Counted from the stretch's first letter, positions 19,631 to 30,660 are shown. The stretch: 64,000 nucleotides of DNA from Adiantum capillus-veneris (GCA_014529385.2 CM043959.1:90670529-90734528), one strand, 5' to 3'. Translations and numbers: made by a program. Notes: generated from the sequence alone by a model not told the origin.

Positions 19631-20124
19631 CTCGTCACTAAATGACACCTCCTGAGGGAGGTGGGATCAATGGCTCACAGTGGGCGTCGCGAGGCGGGTG
19701 CAATCCGGGCCGTCTGATCGATATTTAAACTAGGTGTGAACTAAGCGTGAACTCGGAGATATGTGCACCACACCAAATTTGGTGTGAACTCGGTGTGAAC
19801 TCGATGTGAACTAGGTGTGAACTGGGGAGGGCCTGCACACCACACCAAATTTGGTGTGAACTCAGTGCGAACTCGGTGTGAACTAGGTGTAAACCTGTCC
19901 GCGACGCCGTGATCTATAAACTTATCCCACACACACCTTTCAATGAATGCGCGTTAGCCTAGTGGTTAGAGTCAATCCCGTGGGGGAGAGGGTAGTGGGT
20001 TCAAATCTCGGATCCGAGAAAGTGAGAATCTTTTGCATTCCGTAGACAATCCAACGGTCACGATCAACCGGTGATCGAGAGCCATTGATCCCACCTCCAA
20101 ATGGAGGTGTCAATTAGTGACGAG
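19631..20124. mobile_element. Inverted-terminal-repeat element with minisatellite and tRNA-like boxes
   Basis: Terminal inverted repeats of about 46 bp: CTCGTCACTAAATGACACCT...GTGGGATCAATGGCTC at 19631-19676, and the complement at 20079-20124. Inside are GGCCGTCTGATC, then a minisatellite of about 10-bp units (GGTGTGAACTC) at 19730-19895 that contains two copies of the perfect palindrome CACACCAAATTTGGTGTG, then a tRNA-like promoter pair (19955-20008). No protein is encoded. The structure is MITE-like and possibly a composite with a SINE. The target duplication is uncertain. Confidence 0.6.
19951..20010 (+). promoter_or_regulatory. tRNA-like RNA polymerase III boxes (SINE-like head)
   Basis: Box A, TAGCCTAGTGG (19955-19965), and box B, GGTTCAAATCT (19998-20008), are close to the tRNA consensus and spaced about 33 bp apart, as in tRNA-derived SINEs. 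The region does not fold into a full cloverleaf by eye, so it is not called a tRNA gene. Confidence 0.5.
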
Positions 20125-20458
20125 GGGGGGACCCCTAATTTTGGATAGGGGGTGACTAGATTGCTTAGAGCCGGGTCTCACTATGTACTAATAGAATTAG
20201 TGGGATTAATTTAATATTGATAAATTGTGGTCACTCATGCTTTCATTTGATTTAGTGGTACTTGGGAGACAGGCTGCTTGCAAATCGAAACACTACTAGT
20301 AGTCTTTGTATTAAGAGCCTCACTAGTATGTTCTACACATTTTGAAAAAAAAATCGAGAAGAATCTATAGCGATTCTCTCTCATCTCTCTACGACACTCA
20401 TATTACAAGACGAGAGAACTCTCAGACTACATGAGAACTGGCAGTTCGTTTACCCGCA

Positions 20459-20519
<61 letters not shown>

Positions 20520-21014
20520 CGCGTGCACGTGTGTGTGTCTTGGTCGGTGTGAAGATTTCACGAGGACAATATTGAAGGGCCGCTTTAGGAGATAGAGCGC
20601 TCTCTCTCTCTCTCTCTTTCTTCGCAGCAGACGCAACGCTCCCTCGACACTCTTGATGACGAGCTACAGCTTGTTGATGCAAGGGATTTGATCTTAAGCG
20701 GCTCTGATCTCTCTCTCTTGCCCGAAATAGAGGTAGCGCTCCCTTAAGTCTCACGATGACACCTTGCCTACACCTGCACCTTGTTTCGCGTAGCCCTTAG
20801 CAGCATGTAGGTGGAGCATAGATTTTCCTTCATTGTGGTGTGGAGGGAATTTTGATAGCTAATGGGATTTATTTTACTCGTAACGAGTAGGGGCTACCAG
20901 CTGAAATTTAATCGAAAAAGAAAGGGAATCAATTGCAATTCCAGGCGCAACCACAAGGTGTCGCACAAGGAGGGGGGAAAGGGCAACAGGGGTCGCACAG
21001 GCAGAGGAGTCCAG
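20125..21014. other. Spacer with (CT)n, target of the CACTA insertion
   Basis: No gene is supported. A 56-bp CT tract lies at 20461-20516. The 100 bp flanking the CACTA insertion on each side read as a short basic, Gly-rich frame when joined across one CAG (GKGNRGRTGRGVQ joined to FGVERGSN), but it is too short to identify. Confidence 0.4.
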
Positions 21015-21035
21015 CACTACAAGAGGCTCTTCATA

Positions 21036-21184
21036 TTAGCGACGCTCACACAGCGACGCTCCAAAAAAAAATTCCCGGCGTCGCTATGAGCGTCGCTATA
21101 AGCGTAGCTATGAGCGTCGCAAATTTCTTTGTAAATTTGCGACGCTCATAGCGACGCTTATAGCGACGCTCATAGCGACGCCGG
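21036..21184. repeat. CACTA left subterminal array with a perfect hairpin
   Basis: Units of AGCGACGCT and its complement recur about ten times. Between 21075 and 21184 they form a near-perfect palindrome with 51- to 52-bp arms and a loop of about 7 nt (TTCTTTG), with one mismatch (GCGTAGCT against AGCGACGC). Subterminal repeats of CACTA elements are the binding sites of the TNPA-type protein. Confidence 0.85.
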
Positions 21185-21278
21185 CTGGGGTAAAAAAATA
21201 ACCGAGCGCGCCCAAAAACTCAGATCTCAGATCTGAGTTTTTCGGCGCCCTCAAGCAAGGAGCAGGTAACGCTCTCCC

Positions 21279-21361
<83 letters not shown>
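21279..21361. repeat. (CT)n followed by (CA)n
   Basis: CT and CA microsatellites inside the CACTA element; further GA/CACACA-rich sequence extends to about 21730, with units of about 55 bp (CATGCATAAACAAAAAACGC...GAGAGAGA) repeated about three times at 21570-21690. Confidence 0.85.
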
Positions 21362-21366
<5 letters not shown>

Positions 21367-21990
21367 AGAGGAAGGAGAGCCAGGTATGCTCCTTCCCTCT
21401 CCTCATTCTCATGTTCCCTTCCCCTCTTTCTCTCTCCCTCTCTCTCTCTCTCTCTCACACACACATAGTGTTTTTGAGAGAGAGAGAGAGAGAGAGTACA
21501 AACAAAAACAAAAACGCACACACACATACATAAACAAAGAATGCACACACACATTGAGAGAGAAAAAGAGAGAGAGAGCATGCATAAACAAAAAACGCAC
21601 GCATTGAGAGAGGAAAAGAGAGAGAGAACATGCATAAACAAAAAACGCACACATTGAGAGAGGAAAAGAGAGAGAAAACATGCATACGATCCAAAAAAAC
21701 GCACACACATTGAGAGAGAAAGAGAGAGAAACTAATTTAACGTCGTAGGAAACTAATTAAAATTAAAAGACCTAAAGATCTAGCCGACGAGGAGTTGAAC
21801 TCAAGACCTATTATTCAAGAGGGAAATGGCATAATCAATCTATCATACTTGGCATGGGTGATAGAAAGGTTATACCATTTATCTCTTTTTATTGGCACAC
21901 ACATCCACACACGCGCACACACACAAGAAGAAGAGAGTTATAACGTCGTAGGAAACTATCTTAAAAGACATTAAAGATTAGGTTATATGT

Positions 21991-22349
21991 AGACTTACAT
22001 TAAATTAGATTTAGGTTTATTTTTAACTAGATTTACGTTTATTTAAGCTAGATTTAGATTTACGTTATATTAGATTAGATTTAGGTCTCCATAGACTACG
22101 ATGCCTGCATGAAGCGGGTGAAGAAAGCCCTCAATGGAATATAGGGTATTGCTGCCTTCACTCATGGTGGGCTCCGTCGATCCAAAAGTACTGGTGAAAT
22201 GTCTTCAGAAGATAGGGAAGAAGGTGGATCTTCAGGGCGGCAAGAGTCACTACATCCCCGACACAATGACCATCTAGACAACCTCTAGTCATTAGACTTA
22301 CGTTAAATTAGATTTAGCTTTATTTTTAGTTAGATTTACGTTTATTTAG
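21991..22349. repeat. Direct repeats bracketing the captured HMA fragment
   Basis: A 55-bp AT-rich unit, AGACTTACATTAAATTAGAT...ACGTTTATTTA, at 21991-22045 recurs at 22294-22349 with about five differences. The HMA fragment lies between the two copies. Confidence 0.75.
22088..22277 (+). pseudogene. Captured heavy-metal-associated (HMA) domain fragment
   Basis: The frame at 22091 reads IDYDACMKRVKKALNGI, TAG, GIAAF. A shifted frame from about 22167 reads VGSVDPKVLVKCLQKIGKKVDL to a stop near 22275. This is the beta-alpha-beta core of the HMA domain of plant metallochaperone/HIPP proteins, which normally carries M-x-C-x-x-C; here the first Cys position is Tyr. No CaaX end is seen. The fragment lies inside the CACTA element between two direct repeats, pointing to capture of a host gene piece. 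The stop and frameshift make it non-functional. Confidence 0.7.
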
Positions 22350-22661
22350 ATTTACGCTTATTTACGTTAGATCGAGTCCACGCAAGAATTACTTACGGTT
22401 TAGGGTTTAGAGTTAGACGAACAGTGAAAAGATCTACTGTGAAAAGATGTTAAGATGAAGTGAAGTGCTACAGCTAGAGAAGAGGCAAAGGGGTTTTGTC
22501 CACTACATGCAGTATCATGTAGACGTGGGTGTGTAGATTTCTTGTACCCACAAATATAGGTATTGACCAATAAAGACGAGATTATAACCCGGTGGTTCTG
22601 ATCTCCGTGCACCTCTAGACCGAGGTGTGCGGGGATTGGACATGACTAGAGAATGTGAGGT

Positions 22662-22712
<51 letters not shown>
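22662..22712. repeat. (GA)n microsatellite
   Basis: About 25 GA units inside the CACTA element, upstream of the transposase remnant. Confidence 0.95.
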
Positions 22713-22715
<3 letters not shown>

Positions 22716-22777
22716 GACGAAGAATGCCAATAGAATATTAAATTTGTTGTCCAGGTTATAAGTTTTTTATCCTCATT

Positions 22778-23356
22778 ATGAGTAGCGACGAGGATGTGGG
22801 ACCGTCCAACCGAAACACCTATCTCTCAACGAGGGTCTTATGTCCTATCATGGAGGGTCGCAACGCTACTTTGCGTAGAGGAGAGTCTGGTTTTCTTGAG
22901 GTGGATTCTACTAAGAAATGGACTGACCTAAGAGACACTTTCGTACTACCCGAGCATTGTGAACAAGTAAGTATGTAAATAGTTAACATCCCCCTTTTAC
23001 AAGTTATGTGCTTGAAAGCTCTCATGTAAGTTATGTGGCTCTGGCAGGTAATATTTCATCCTACAAAGTCTACATCAAACTGGTGGTACGTCATAGAGGT
23101 AGCCCCTCGTAGTGCAAGGACGTATGAAGGCTACCATGTGCCAATCACAACGACATCAATGGAGGAGATCAGAGAAGATGCTCAATCAGAAGCCGTTGCG
23201 GTGGTGCCAGACGAGCATCAAGATGCTACTACTCTATATGGGGTGCATGCAGAGGAGCTACAAAATGAAACAGAGGATATGTGTTTAAACGGAGAGCTCT
23301 ATATAGATATAGGAAGTTATGCTGAGTTATGCGAGGATGAGAGAGAGATCTCTTAA
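22778..23356 (+). pseudogene. CACTA large transposase (TNPD-like) C-terminal remnant, DUF4216
   Basis: Exon 1 ends ...TFVLPEHCEQ at 22966 with donor GTAAGT. Acceptor CTGGCAG at 23047 opens exon 2 with VIFHPTKSTSNWWYVIEVAPRS. The spliced sequence PEHCEQVIFHP...NWWYVIEVAPR matches the DUF4216 pattern (QV-hydrophobic-Y/F-x-x-D/P...W-W-V-x-x-x-x-P-R) found at the C-terminus of plant CACTA TNPD transposases. The following acidic tail ends at 23356. The catalytic Transposase_21 region is not present upstream. Confidence 0.65.
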
Positions 23357-23628
23357 AGCCACAAATATTGTATTTGAACAATTTTGCTCCGTGTTGTAAA
23401 AGCTCTGGCTCTCTAAGTACCTTCCATGGTGTATAACGCTCTTTTCTACTCGCGCTCACATCTTTTGATTGAAAATTCTGAGTTTTCGACTTGCCTCTTC
23501 TATCACTCGATTCATTGCGTCATTGTATTTATATGCGTCATTACGTCATTGTATTTAATGGTCTTTGCGTCATTGTCTACTCTATTCATTCAATATTAAG
23601 TTTAAATATTCGTGTGTTTAATGCAAGT

Positions 23629-24954
23629 ATGGATGATGAGGAGTTTCTTTCTTCTTTGTCACCGCAGCAGAGACAGTGGTACGTGGAGCGTCATCGCTCT
23701 GGCGCATCATCGCGCGTTCCTACTCCATCCGCATCTCCCTCTCTTTCGGAGCATTCGGCGCGCTCCGAAGCTTCGGCGTCAACGAGACGAGCTTCACACT
23801 CGTCTAGACACCGGCGCTCTAGTGGTGGCGGTGGCGGTGGCGGTGGCGGTTGTTGTGGGGATTCTGCCGCCGATGCCTCCACACCGCCTCGTGTTCGACG
23901 AGGCTCTTTACCCTCCCCTTCTTTGCCCGCCCCCACACCAGCCACAGCATCGCCATCTACGCCAGGTTTTGCACGGCTGACTGTTCCTAGAAGCTACACA
24001 CCTCTACCTACTCCGCCAGGAGCCACCCCACTCGACACTCCTCGCTTCGGGGCCCAGACGCCGGTGGAGACACCTGACGTCCGTACCCCCATCGACACGC
24101 CGCTAGAGACCCCTGCCGGGACGCCCAGGTTCACGCGTCACCGGCCAGAGGGCTTGCCTTACTCCGTCGACATCAGCGGCGGCATCATCATGGATGATGA
24201 CGGCAAGAAGGTGATCTCGCGCATGCGTGGTCTTTGCTCTCAGTTGTTTAGACACTACATACTAAACAAATGGAGTGAAGTACCAAGTGATTTAAAAAAC
24301 AGAGTCATCAGCATACTTCATGATGAGTTTCCCGTTCCAACACGGGATCAGCGCTTCAATGAAGACCTGATGAAGATTCGAATGCGCGAATACTGCAAAC
24401 ACAAGCGTTTCGAAGTGCAAAAAGCAATCAAGAATGGGTGGAACAGGCCAGATTGGCTGGCCAAAGAAGATTGGAAGAATGCGAAGAAAGCAGCGCGCGA
24501 GAATCCCGACAAGTGGAAGCAACAAAAGGATGCAGCCAGAGCGCGAGTAGAGGCAGGGAGCTCGCACCACTTGGGGAGCGGTGGATGGGCATCATTTGAG
24601 GCCGATTTTGTAAGTGTTTTCACATTGCTCTTTATGCATGTTCGATAGTTTAGGGTTTATGAGTTTTTTAGTTGTAACATAATGAAATCTTTGTATGTTT
24701 TGACAGTGGTCGATGACAGGACGTGATCCCACACCGTACGAGCGCGAGTACGCAGGCAGGAAGGGCTTAAACGCCCTGATGGACATTCTCAGTTCTCGCG
24801 GCGGCATGGTTAGTATTAGGGTTTACTCTTTTTTATTTTTTGTATAGTTTTATAAATGTCGTTATATGTTTATATTTACTGAAAGCTGTCTTATTGTCTT
24901 TTTTTGCAGAATCCGACAGATACGCCGCTTGGACGCGATGAGACGTCTGACTAG
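23629..24954 (+). CDS. TNPA-like CACTA protein (Transposase_24 family)
   Basis: Three exons, 23629-24609, 24707-24808 and 24910-24954, have consensus splice sites (GTAAGT/TTGACAG and GTTAGT/TTTTGCAG) and give about 375 residues. Residues 1-200 are low complexity: Ser/Arg-rich, a Gly9 run, then Pro-Thr repeats (ETPDVRTPIDTPLETP). Residues 210-340 match the Transposase_24 domain: LRHYILNKW-like SQLFRHYILNKWSEVP, REYCKHKRFE and a NGWNRPDWLAKEDW stretch, then the SSHHLGSGGWASF motif. TNPA-type proteins bind subterminal repeats and assist transposition. An in-frame ATG at 23491 is possible, but MDDEEFLSSLS at 23629 is the better start. It appears intact. Confidence 0.85.
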
Positions 24955-25315
24955 ACGACGTCAGTTTAGTGGTAGCTAGATAGCATTAGTTTAGGGTTTC
25001 TCATAGCTTATGTATCATGAGACGGATTTTATACGTCTTTTTGAACCATGTATATTATTACATTTGTCACCGCAGTTCCTTTTGCCAATCAATTCTTTAT
25101 GCCTATGATGTTGTACAATTGTCATTATTACATTTGCCAATCAATTCATTTTGCTTATGATGTGTACAATTGTCAATTCTGCAAACAATGCGTCTTGTGG
25201 GTGACTATTTTGGGTCTATTATCTACCTTTGCACTTTTTAAAAAAAGTGAATCAAGTACAATATGGTTGATGGGTGGCAGGGCATTCAATGCCCTGTCAC
25301 CAAAAAAGAATTCTC

Positions 25316-25486
25316 TCGGGCGTCGCTATAAGCGTCGCTATTTATGGCTCTGTAGCGTCGCTATAAGCGTCGCTATAGTTTTCTGTGTAAACGTCGCTAT
25401 AGGCGTCGCTATATGCGTCGCTATATAGCGACGCATATAGCGACGCATATAGCGACGCTCTCGTAGCGACGCTCGTAGCGACGCCG
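25316..25486. repeat. CACTA right subterminal array
   Basis: About 13 units of GCGTCGCTATA and its complement (AGCGACGCATAT). The array switches orientation at about 25422, where GTCGCTATATAGCGAC forms a palindrome, mirroring the left end. Confidence 0.85.
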
Positions 25487-25554
25487 GGGGTTATAAAAAC
25501 CCAGTGTATTTCCGTCGCTAACAGCGTCACAAGAGCACACAACCTCTTGTAGTG

Positions 25555-26564
25555 CAGTTCGGTGTTGAACGAGGCAGCAACATCGCTGCAGGGGTCTCGA
25601 AAGGCGGGGACAGTGCCTCGTAGCTGGTACACGCAAAAGATGTTTTTTTTTTTAGTTTGAGGGACAAGCTGTGCAGCTCAACATGACAGCTCTTTTGGTT
25701 ACGAGAGTACATACATTGTTGATGGCGCTCATGGGTGCGAGCTCGAGCCCAGTCGTAGAGTTTTTGAAGTCTAAGTGACTCCGTAAGGTGGGTGAGATTC
25801 AGACGAATCTGGTGGGTTATTGAATATAATAAAAGAGACGCCAATAGGCTAGTACGAGTATGTCTACATTGCACAATTGAAAACTAATCAAAATTCAATC
25901 TTTGCTCCTTGTTTTGTCTCTTGACGCGCACGTTCTTACCGGGATAGAAAAGTTATGCTCAAATGTTACTTCTCTTTGTGTTATTGTGACCACTCCACAC
26001 TCTCTAATATCGTTAATATCATTCATTTTTCAAGCTCATAGGGGGACTTGGCTCTTAATCGCCTTTATAATCGACTTCTTCTAGGTCAACATGTCACAAG
26101 GTGCACCACACTCAGGATATGTTATTACGTGCAGCCCTTAAATTACCATTGTGGAAAGTAGATAACCGGCTTAAACCACATGTATGGGACACTCAACATT
26201 CTTGTATAATCGCCTTTTTCTGAATGAGCCGCCTTTTCAAAACGGCCTTAATTCTGGCTTATGGGGGAGCGCTCTAAGGGGAACACAATACAATCAATAG
26301 TCTAGGGGATTCAATGTCGGAAAGCCTCCCTGCGAGTCCCCCCCTCGTTTATAAGTAACACGACTGTGATCGAGGGATCAACGACCGTGATGCATCCACG
26401 TAGCGTTGCAAGATGGGAAGCCAAAAGGTGAAGTGTCCTTGTGCGGCGCCGGCCTTGAATCAAGTGCCTCAACCATCTCCCCCAGCGCACGACCACGAAA
26501 TCAATCCGGGCTTATAAGCTTAAAACCTACCTCCCCCGGTGAGTGCGCGAATGCGGTGCGTGTG

Positions 26565-26608
<44 letters not shown>

Positions 26609-26756
26609 ACAAGATGTGGGAATGTAAGTGAGAGCTCCTTATTCTTTGTATGTATAAAGAATAAGGAGATAAATGTGGGCGGCCGGACACTTCTCGAGTG
26701 ACACGGGAAAAGCACGATGAGGCACACCGCCTTTACCTAACACCCCACCCCCGTCA
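25555..26756. other. Non-coding spacer with (GA)n
   Basis: No gene is supported. A GA tract lies at about 26565-26606. The other frames are short and without domains. Confidence 0.5.
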
Positions 26757-27011
26757 TGACTATTTGACACCCACCTTGTGAGGTGGGATCAATGGCCCCT
26801 ATTAAATAGGGACAACGGGATTGTTTTTTGACCATCTGATACTCGATTAATTCCCAAGCGAATGCCATGTGATCCCAATTAAAGTGAACTCAAAGATTTC
26901 TCAATGTGAATAGTATCATATGATTGCCATGTGATCCGCATGTGAATTCCAATGGGGATGTGATCATCTTGTGAATCCATCGATTCCAAAGTGATCACCT
27001 TGTGATCCCAT
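26757..27011. mobile_element. Truncated relative of the 19631 element
   Basis: It opens GACACCCACCTTGTGAGGTG then GGATCAATGGCC, closely matching the terminal repeat at 19640-19676 (GACACCTCCTGAGGGAGGTG then GGATCAATGGCT). It continues with GACCATCTGATACTCGAT and a degenerate minisatellite of TGTGATCC-like units to 27011, where the LTR at 27012 begins. The far end is missing. Confidence 0.45.
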
Positions 27012-27113
27012 TCACTCACCGCTCATGGGTTGATGTCGTGAAGGATTCTAGCCGTAGAGAGAGGGAGCCGCCACCTTCGTACTCTAACGCCTCGCCGTCG
27101 CAGCGGCTCACGT

Positions 27114-27182
<69 letters not shown>

Positions 27183-27432
27183 GGAGATTGTAGCAAGAGC
27201 ACTTGAGACTGCACTTTGAGAATGAGAAAAAAATAGGGTTACATGACTTTTATATTGGTCACACCGTTCACACACGGGTGCCCACGCTTGACCAGTAAGC
27301 CCTATCACCTAATCCTTATCTGCTGAATTGAAGGTGTGCCTCTCAGTGGCAATCGCACAATTCATGCTAATGTAATTACAAGACCGACAAGCCCGGCCCA
27401 TGGCTAATACGTGAAATGCTAAATGGTTAACA
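27012..27432 (-). repeat. Left (3') LTR of the rearranged Ty3 element
   Basis: On the minus strand it starts TGTTAACCATTTAGC and shares most of its length with 34450-34909. It contains (TG)n(AG)n at 27115-27178, where the other copy has (CT)n(CA)n. Its far end (near 27012) is fixed only by loss of similarity; the expected CA end is not clear. Confidence 0.65.
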
Positions 27433-28279
27433 TGCCCCCCCTTTTTATGTAGATTCCGTCCTTGAAATCTATGAGTTGTAAACTGGAGCAATCCACAATG
27501 GTGGTAAACATCTTGATGAGAGTAGTGACCCATGAACGTGCTGTCAACCAAAATGTTTATTGGATGATGTCACATACTTGCAGTATTTTGACTCCTTATC
27601 TTTAGTTTTTTGACTCCTTATCTTTAGTTAAGCACTACAAAAGCAACAAGAAAAAAAATACAACTAACTACATTCACATGTTAACATGGTCAATTTTAAA
27701 AGGCATATGGAGTGAATAAGCACAAGGAGTGATTGGTAACAAAACATAAAACAAACTTGTTTGAGCATTACACATTGAATTGCAATATAAATTAACCTTG
27801 TAGCACTTGTAGAGGTCAACAAATCAAGAAGTTTAGCTCACTAGTTTTAATGTAAGTCAGGCACTAAAGGTCTACTTTTAATCCCATAGGTAATTCTTTT
27901 AATTCTCTAGAGTCAAGTTAGATCTGTTTAATTGAGAGAGCAGATTATTTTATGTCTCAAGGCTGACTAGAGGTCATATAGAAGACCTTCAAGATTAGAT
28001 ACAATCAAAGAAGTTACACATGAAATCATTGTCTAATATATTCCCTTTATTTGATCCACCAAACATCTTTTTAGAAAAATTTTAAAATTTTTGCCACATA
28101 GAGCCACAATTGATTTTTGGCTCCTTTTTTTCCTTGAGTGGTCTTGTTGCTTTGTCCTTGAGGGATCATTTTGACACTATTACCCTCCCCAAGCTCATCA
28201 TTGTGTAAAACTCCTTTTATAATACCTAAGTGAAGGGTTAATGTGGACTAGGCCTACTAGAAAGCACTAACACATTATA

Positions 28280-28345
28280 CACAAAGTTTCAAAATATTGG
28301 ATTAAGAGCCTAAAGTTTCAAAATATTGGATTAAGAGCCTAAAGT
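28280..28345. repeat. Two-copy tandem repeat, about 32 bp
   Basis: AAAGTTTCAAAATATTGGAT plus TAAGAGCCT is repeated exactly twice in the non-coding 3' part of the Ty3 element. A similar small duplication (TTGACTCCTTATCTTTAGTT) lies at 27585-27630. Confidence 0.85.
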
Positions 28346-28913
28346 AACTCTTAAGAAATAAGGAGCATATCCTATAGAATTAAATGAAGACCTCTAACAC
28401 CCTACCTTGGTTAAACCAGCTCAATCGAACATCTTGATTAATAAACCTAGACGAGAGTCTATGAGGTAGATGTATATTGAATTTTTAAGACACGATACTA
28501 AGCAAGCATGTTTATTACCTTGTTATCGACGATCACTCTAAAAGCAGACACACATGATTACTTCTAGAAATAGCAACAACAAATAATAATGAAAAGGAAA
28601 CACATGTTTCATAATGAAAACAATGTTGCTATGCTTTAGGAGTGGACATGACAATGAATGCATAAGGTTGAAGAGTTAAGCTATTGCGACGCCCTGTACA
28701 CATCAGCAAACAATAGAAAATACCTCCAAGAGGCGCATTAGTGGAAAGTGGTGGATCTGAACAAAATCAAAACCAGATTTAGAAACCTAACTAATATATC
28801 TATTCCATGTCATAGGATCAAGGTAAGAGGATATTATATAGATGGACTGGCAATCCTAAGGCTAAGCCCCTATCCTCATAGTCTAGATAAACGATATTAT
28901 CTTTAGTGAGGCC

Positions 28914-29219
28914 CTACGCTTCCTCATTGTAATCTATTGAGTCTTCGTCATCTTCTTGTGCGTTGACACTAATGAAAAATTGGACCATGCGTAGATAGTC
29001 ATGTTGTGCCAATGGGTAAGTCTGTGCAATTGGAGTGGTATCTTCTACTGCGTAGGGATCACTCGTAGTCACTAAGCATGTCAGTCATTCTAATTTCTCA
29101 TAATTTTCCTCACACGCTAAGTCAACAATGATATCCTACTCAATGAATATGAGAGGGAAACACATGTGGCATACTTGAGAAAAGTCAAGAGGAAGGGGAA
29201 GACTTGATGAAGTAGCCAT
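28914..29219 (-). pseudogene. Unrecognised ORF remnant 3' of the protease
   Basis: From an ATG at 29219 the minus strand reads about 100 codons to a TAG at 28914, with two internal stops. It starts MATSSSLPLPLDFSQV and ends acidic (VNAQEDDEDSIDYNEEA). I do not recognise it. Its position between the pol remnants and the 3' LTR would suit an accessory ORF of the element. Confidence 0.35.
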
Positions 29220-30089
29220 ATTTGTAAGCACAGATAGATTTGGGTTAGGTTTTAATAAGCAATGGGTTGTTTAGTGTGCATGACGTGACATTTGTGTTTT
29301 GTGTGAATTTCTCTTTGTTATAGGCTCTTGCTCTTTTACTTTATTTTTTATTTTTTAACTTTTTTTACAACTATTCTAAGTGAAAGGGTATATATAGATT
29401 CCTTAGGATTTTGCTATTAAAAGGTCAGGGAAGGAAGGTTGCAAGGTGATTTATAGAAAGTTACACGCAAAGTTGGCCCCCCCCCCCCCCCCGCCCCCCC
29501 CTCTCTCTCTTCCTTCTTCCTAGGATGGATCATATCTTTCCAAAGAATGTTATAAACCTTTGGAACCATTTTTTCCAATCGGTAGAAACTTGGGTTTTTT
29601 GTGACTAATTGTTGACCTCTTTTAGTTTTTCATAAAGTTTCAAAGGAGGTAAGGTACTTTCCCATGAACAAACTTTAAGTATCGAATCAGGCCATATCTT
29701 TGCAATGGGAGGTGCAGATTCTATTGCAACTTTGTGGGTATCTGGAGGTGCAACACAAGATTCTATATCAACGAATGAGCTATGTGAAGAGCTTGAAGAT
29801 GTACATATCTCCCCCCTTCCTAAGCTAGATGATCATACCTTGGGGTCCAAACTAACTTAGAGACATGTGTGGAGAGCTCTATGTCCTTCCCTTTTCAATA
29901 ATCCTTAATCAAACCTGGGGTTACATGTTTTGTGGGCAATTGAAATGAAATGAGCACTACTTATTTTTGGGTACCCAAATTTGGTTCTTCCCATTGTAGT
30001 AACCTTGGGCTTCTAATAGCCGTTTAGGAACCCACTTAAGATGATCTTGCATTTCTTAGGTTTGATGGGCAATTTTTGATGAGTCCTCT

Positions 30090-30660
30090 TTATTGAATGA
30101 ATTGTGGAGTAGGAGGGATTGCTAATGAAGCCTTCAGGACCCATTGATATGTTCCTTTTATCATTTTAGGTTGAATCTTGGGTATGACACTAACGGTCTT
30201 GAATATGGAAGTTGAAACTTCATAGGGTTGTGCCACAAGTAAGGATTTAACCTTCCAAACTTGCAATTTTTCATTGTTTAGCATATTCATAGGAGGTGTT
30301 ACTTTGGGTACCATGTCTTGAATGCTAGGAGGGCCCTGCGTTGTGATACTCCCAGTCCCCCACTCAATGGTGCAATTAGTTGCAGACATCCACTTGCGCC
30401 CTAGGTTTATGTTACCCTCCATCGTCCCAAACAGGCATGACCAAAAAGCTTTGAACCATAGTCCCATTATCATAGATGATAGGGGTGTGCAAGAGTCCAA
30501 AGACATGGGTCATTTTCTTATTGAGACCTTTGACCTGGAGGTTGCTCTTGGATAAGGATGGCTTTCCTAGCTGACGCCACACTTCATAAGATATAAAAGT
30601 ATGTTGATCTCCCATGTCCAATAATGCATTCTATAGGACTTTCCCATAGGAGTTGTTTAA
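30090..30660 (-). pseudogene. Retropepsin (aspartic protease) of the rearranged Ty3 element
   Basis: The frame contains ALLDMGDQHTFISYEVWRQL, the retropepsin active-site region (normally D-[ST]-G; here D-M-G), then TPIIYDNGTMVQSFLVMP and, in the frame 30506-30090, LGRKWMSATNCTIEWGTGSI, the usual C-terminal flap (G-R-x-W). A TAG interrupts GKVL-NALLD near 30632. It lies downstream of the integrase, not upstream as in normal Ty3 elements. The retropepsin call is firm; the substituted active site and the stops mean it is inactive. Confidence 0.8.

Larger units (their letters stand above)
21015..25554 (+). mobile_element. CACTA (En/Spm) DNA transposon, 4540 bp
   Basis: The termini are perfect 12-bp inverted repeats, CACTACAAGAGG at 21015 and CCTCTTGTAGTG ending at 25554, flanked by the 3-bp duplication CAG (21012-21014 and 25555-25557). 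Subterminal arrays of GCGTCGCTATA-type units stand at both ends. Inside are a captured HMA fragment, a C-terminal remnant of the large transposase and a TNPA-like gene. The catalytic DDE transposase is missing, so movement would depend on a related element. Confidence 0.93.
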
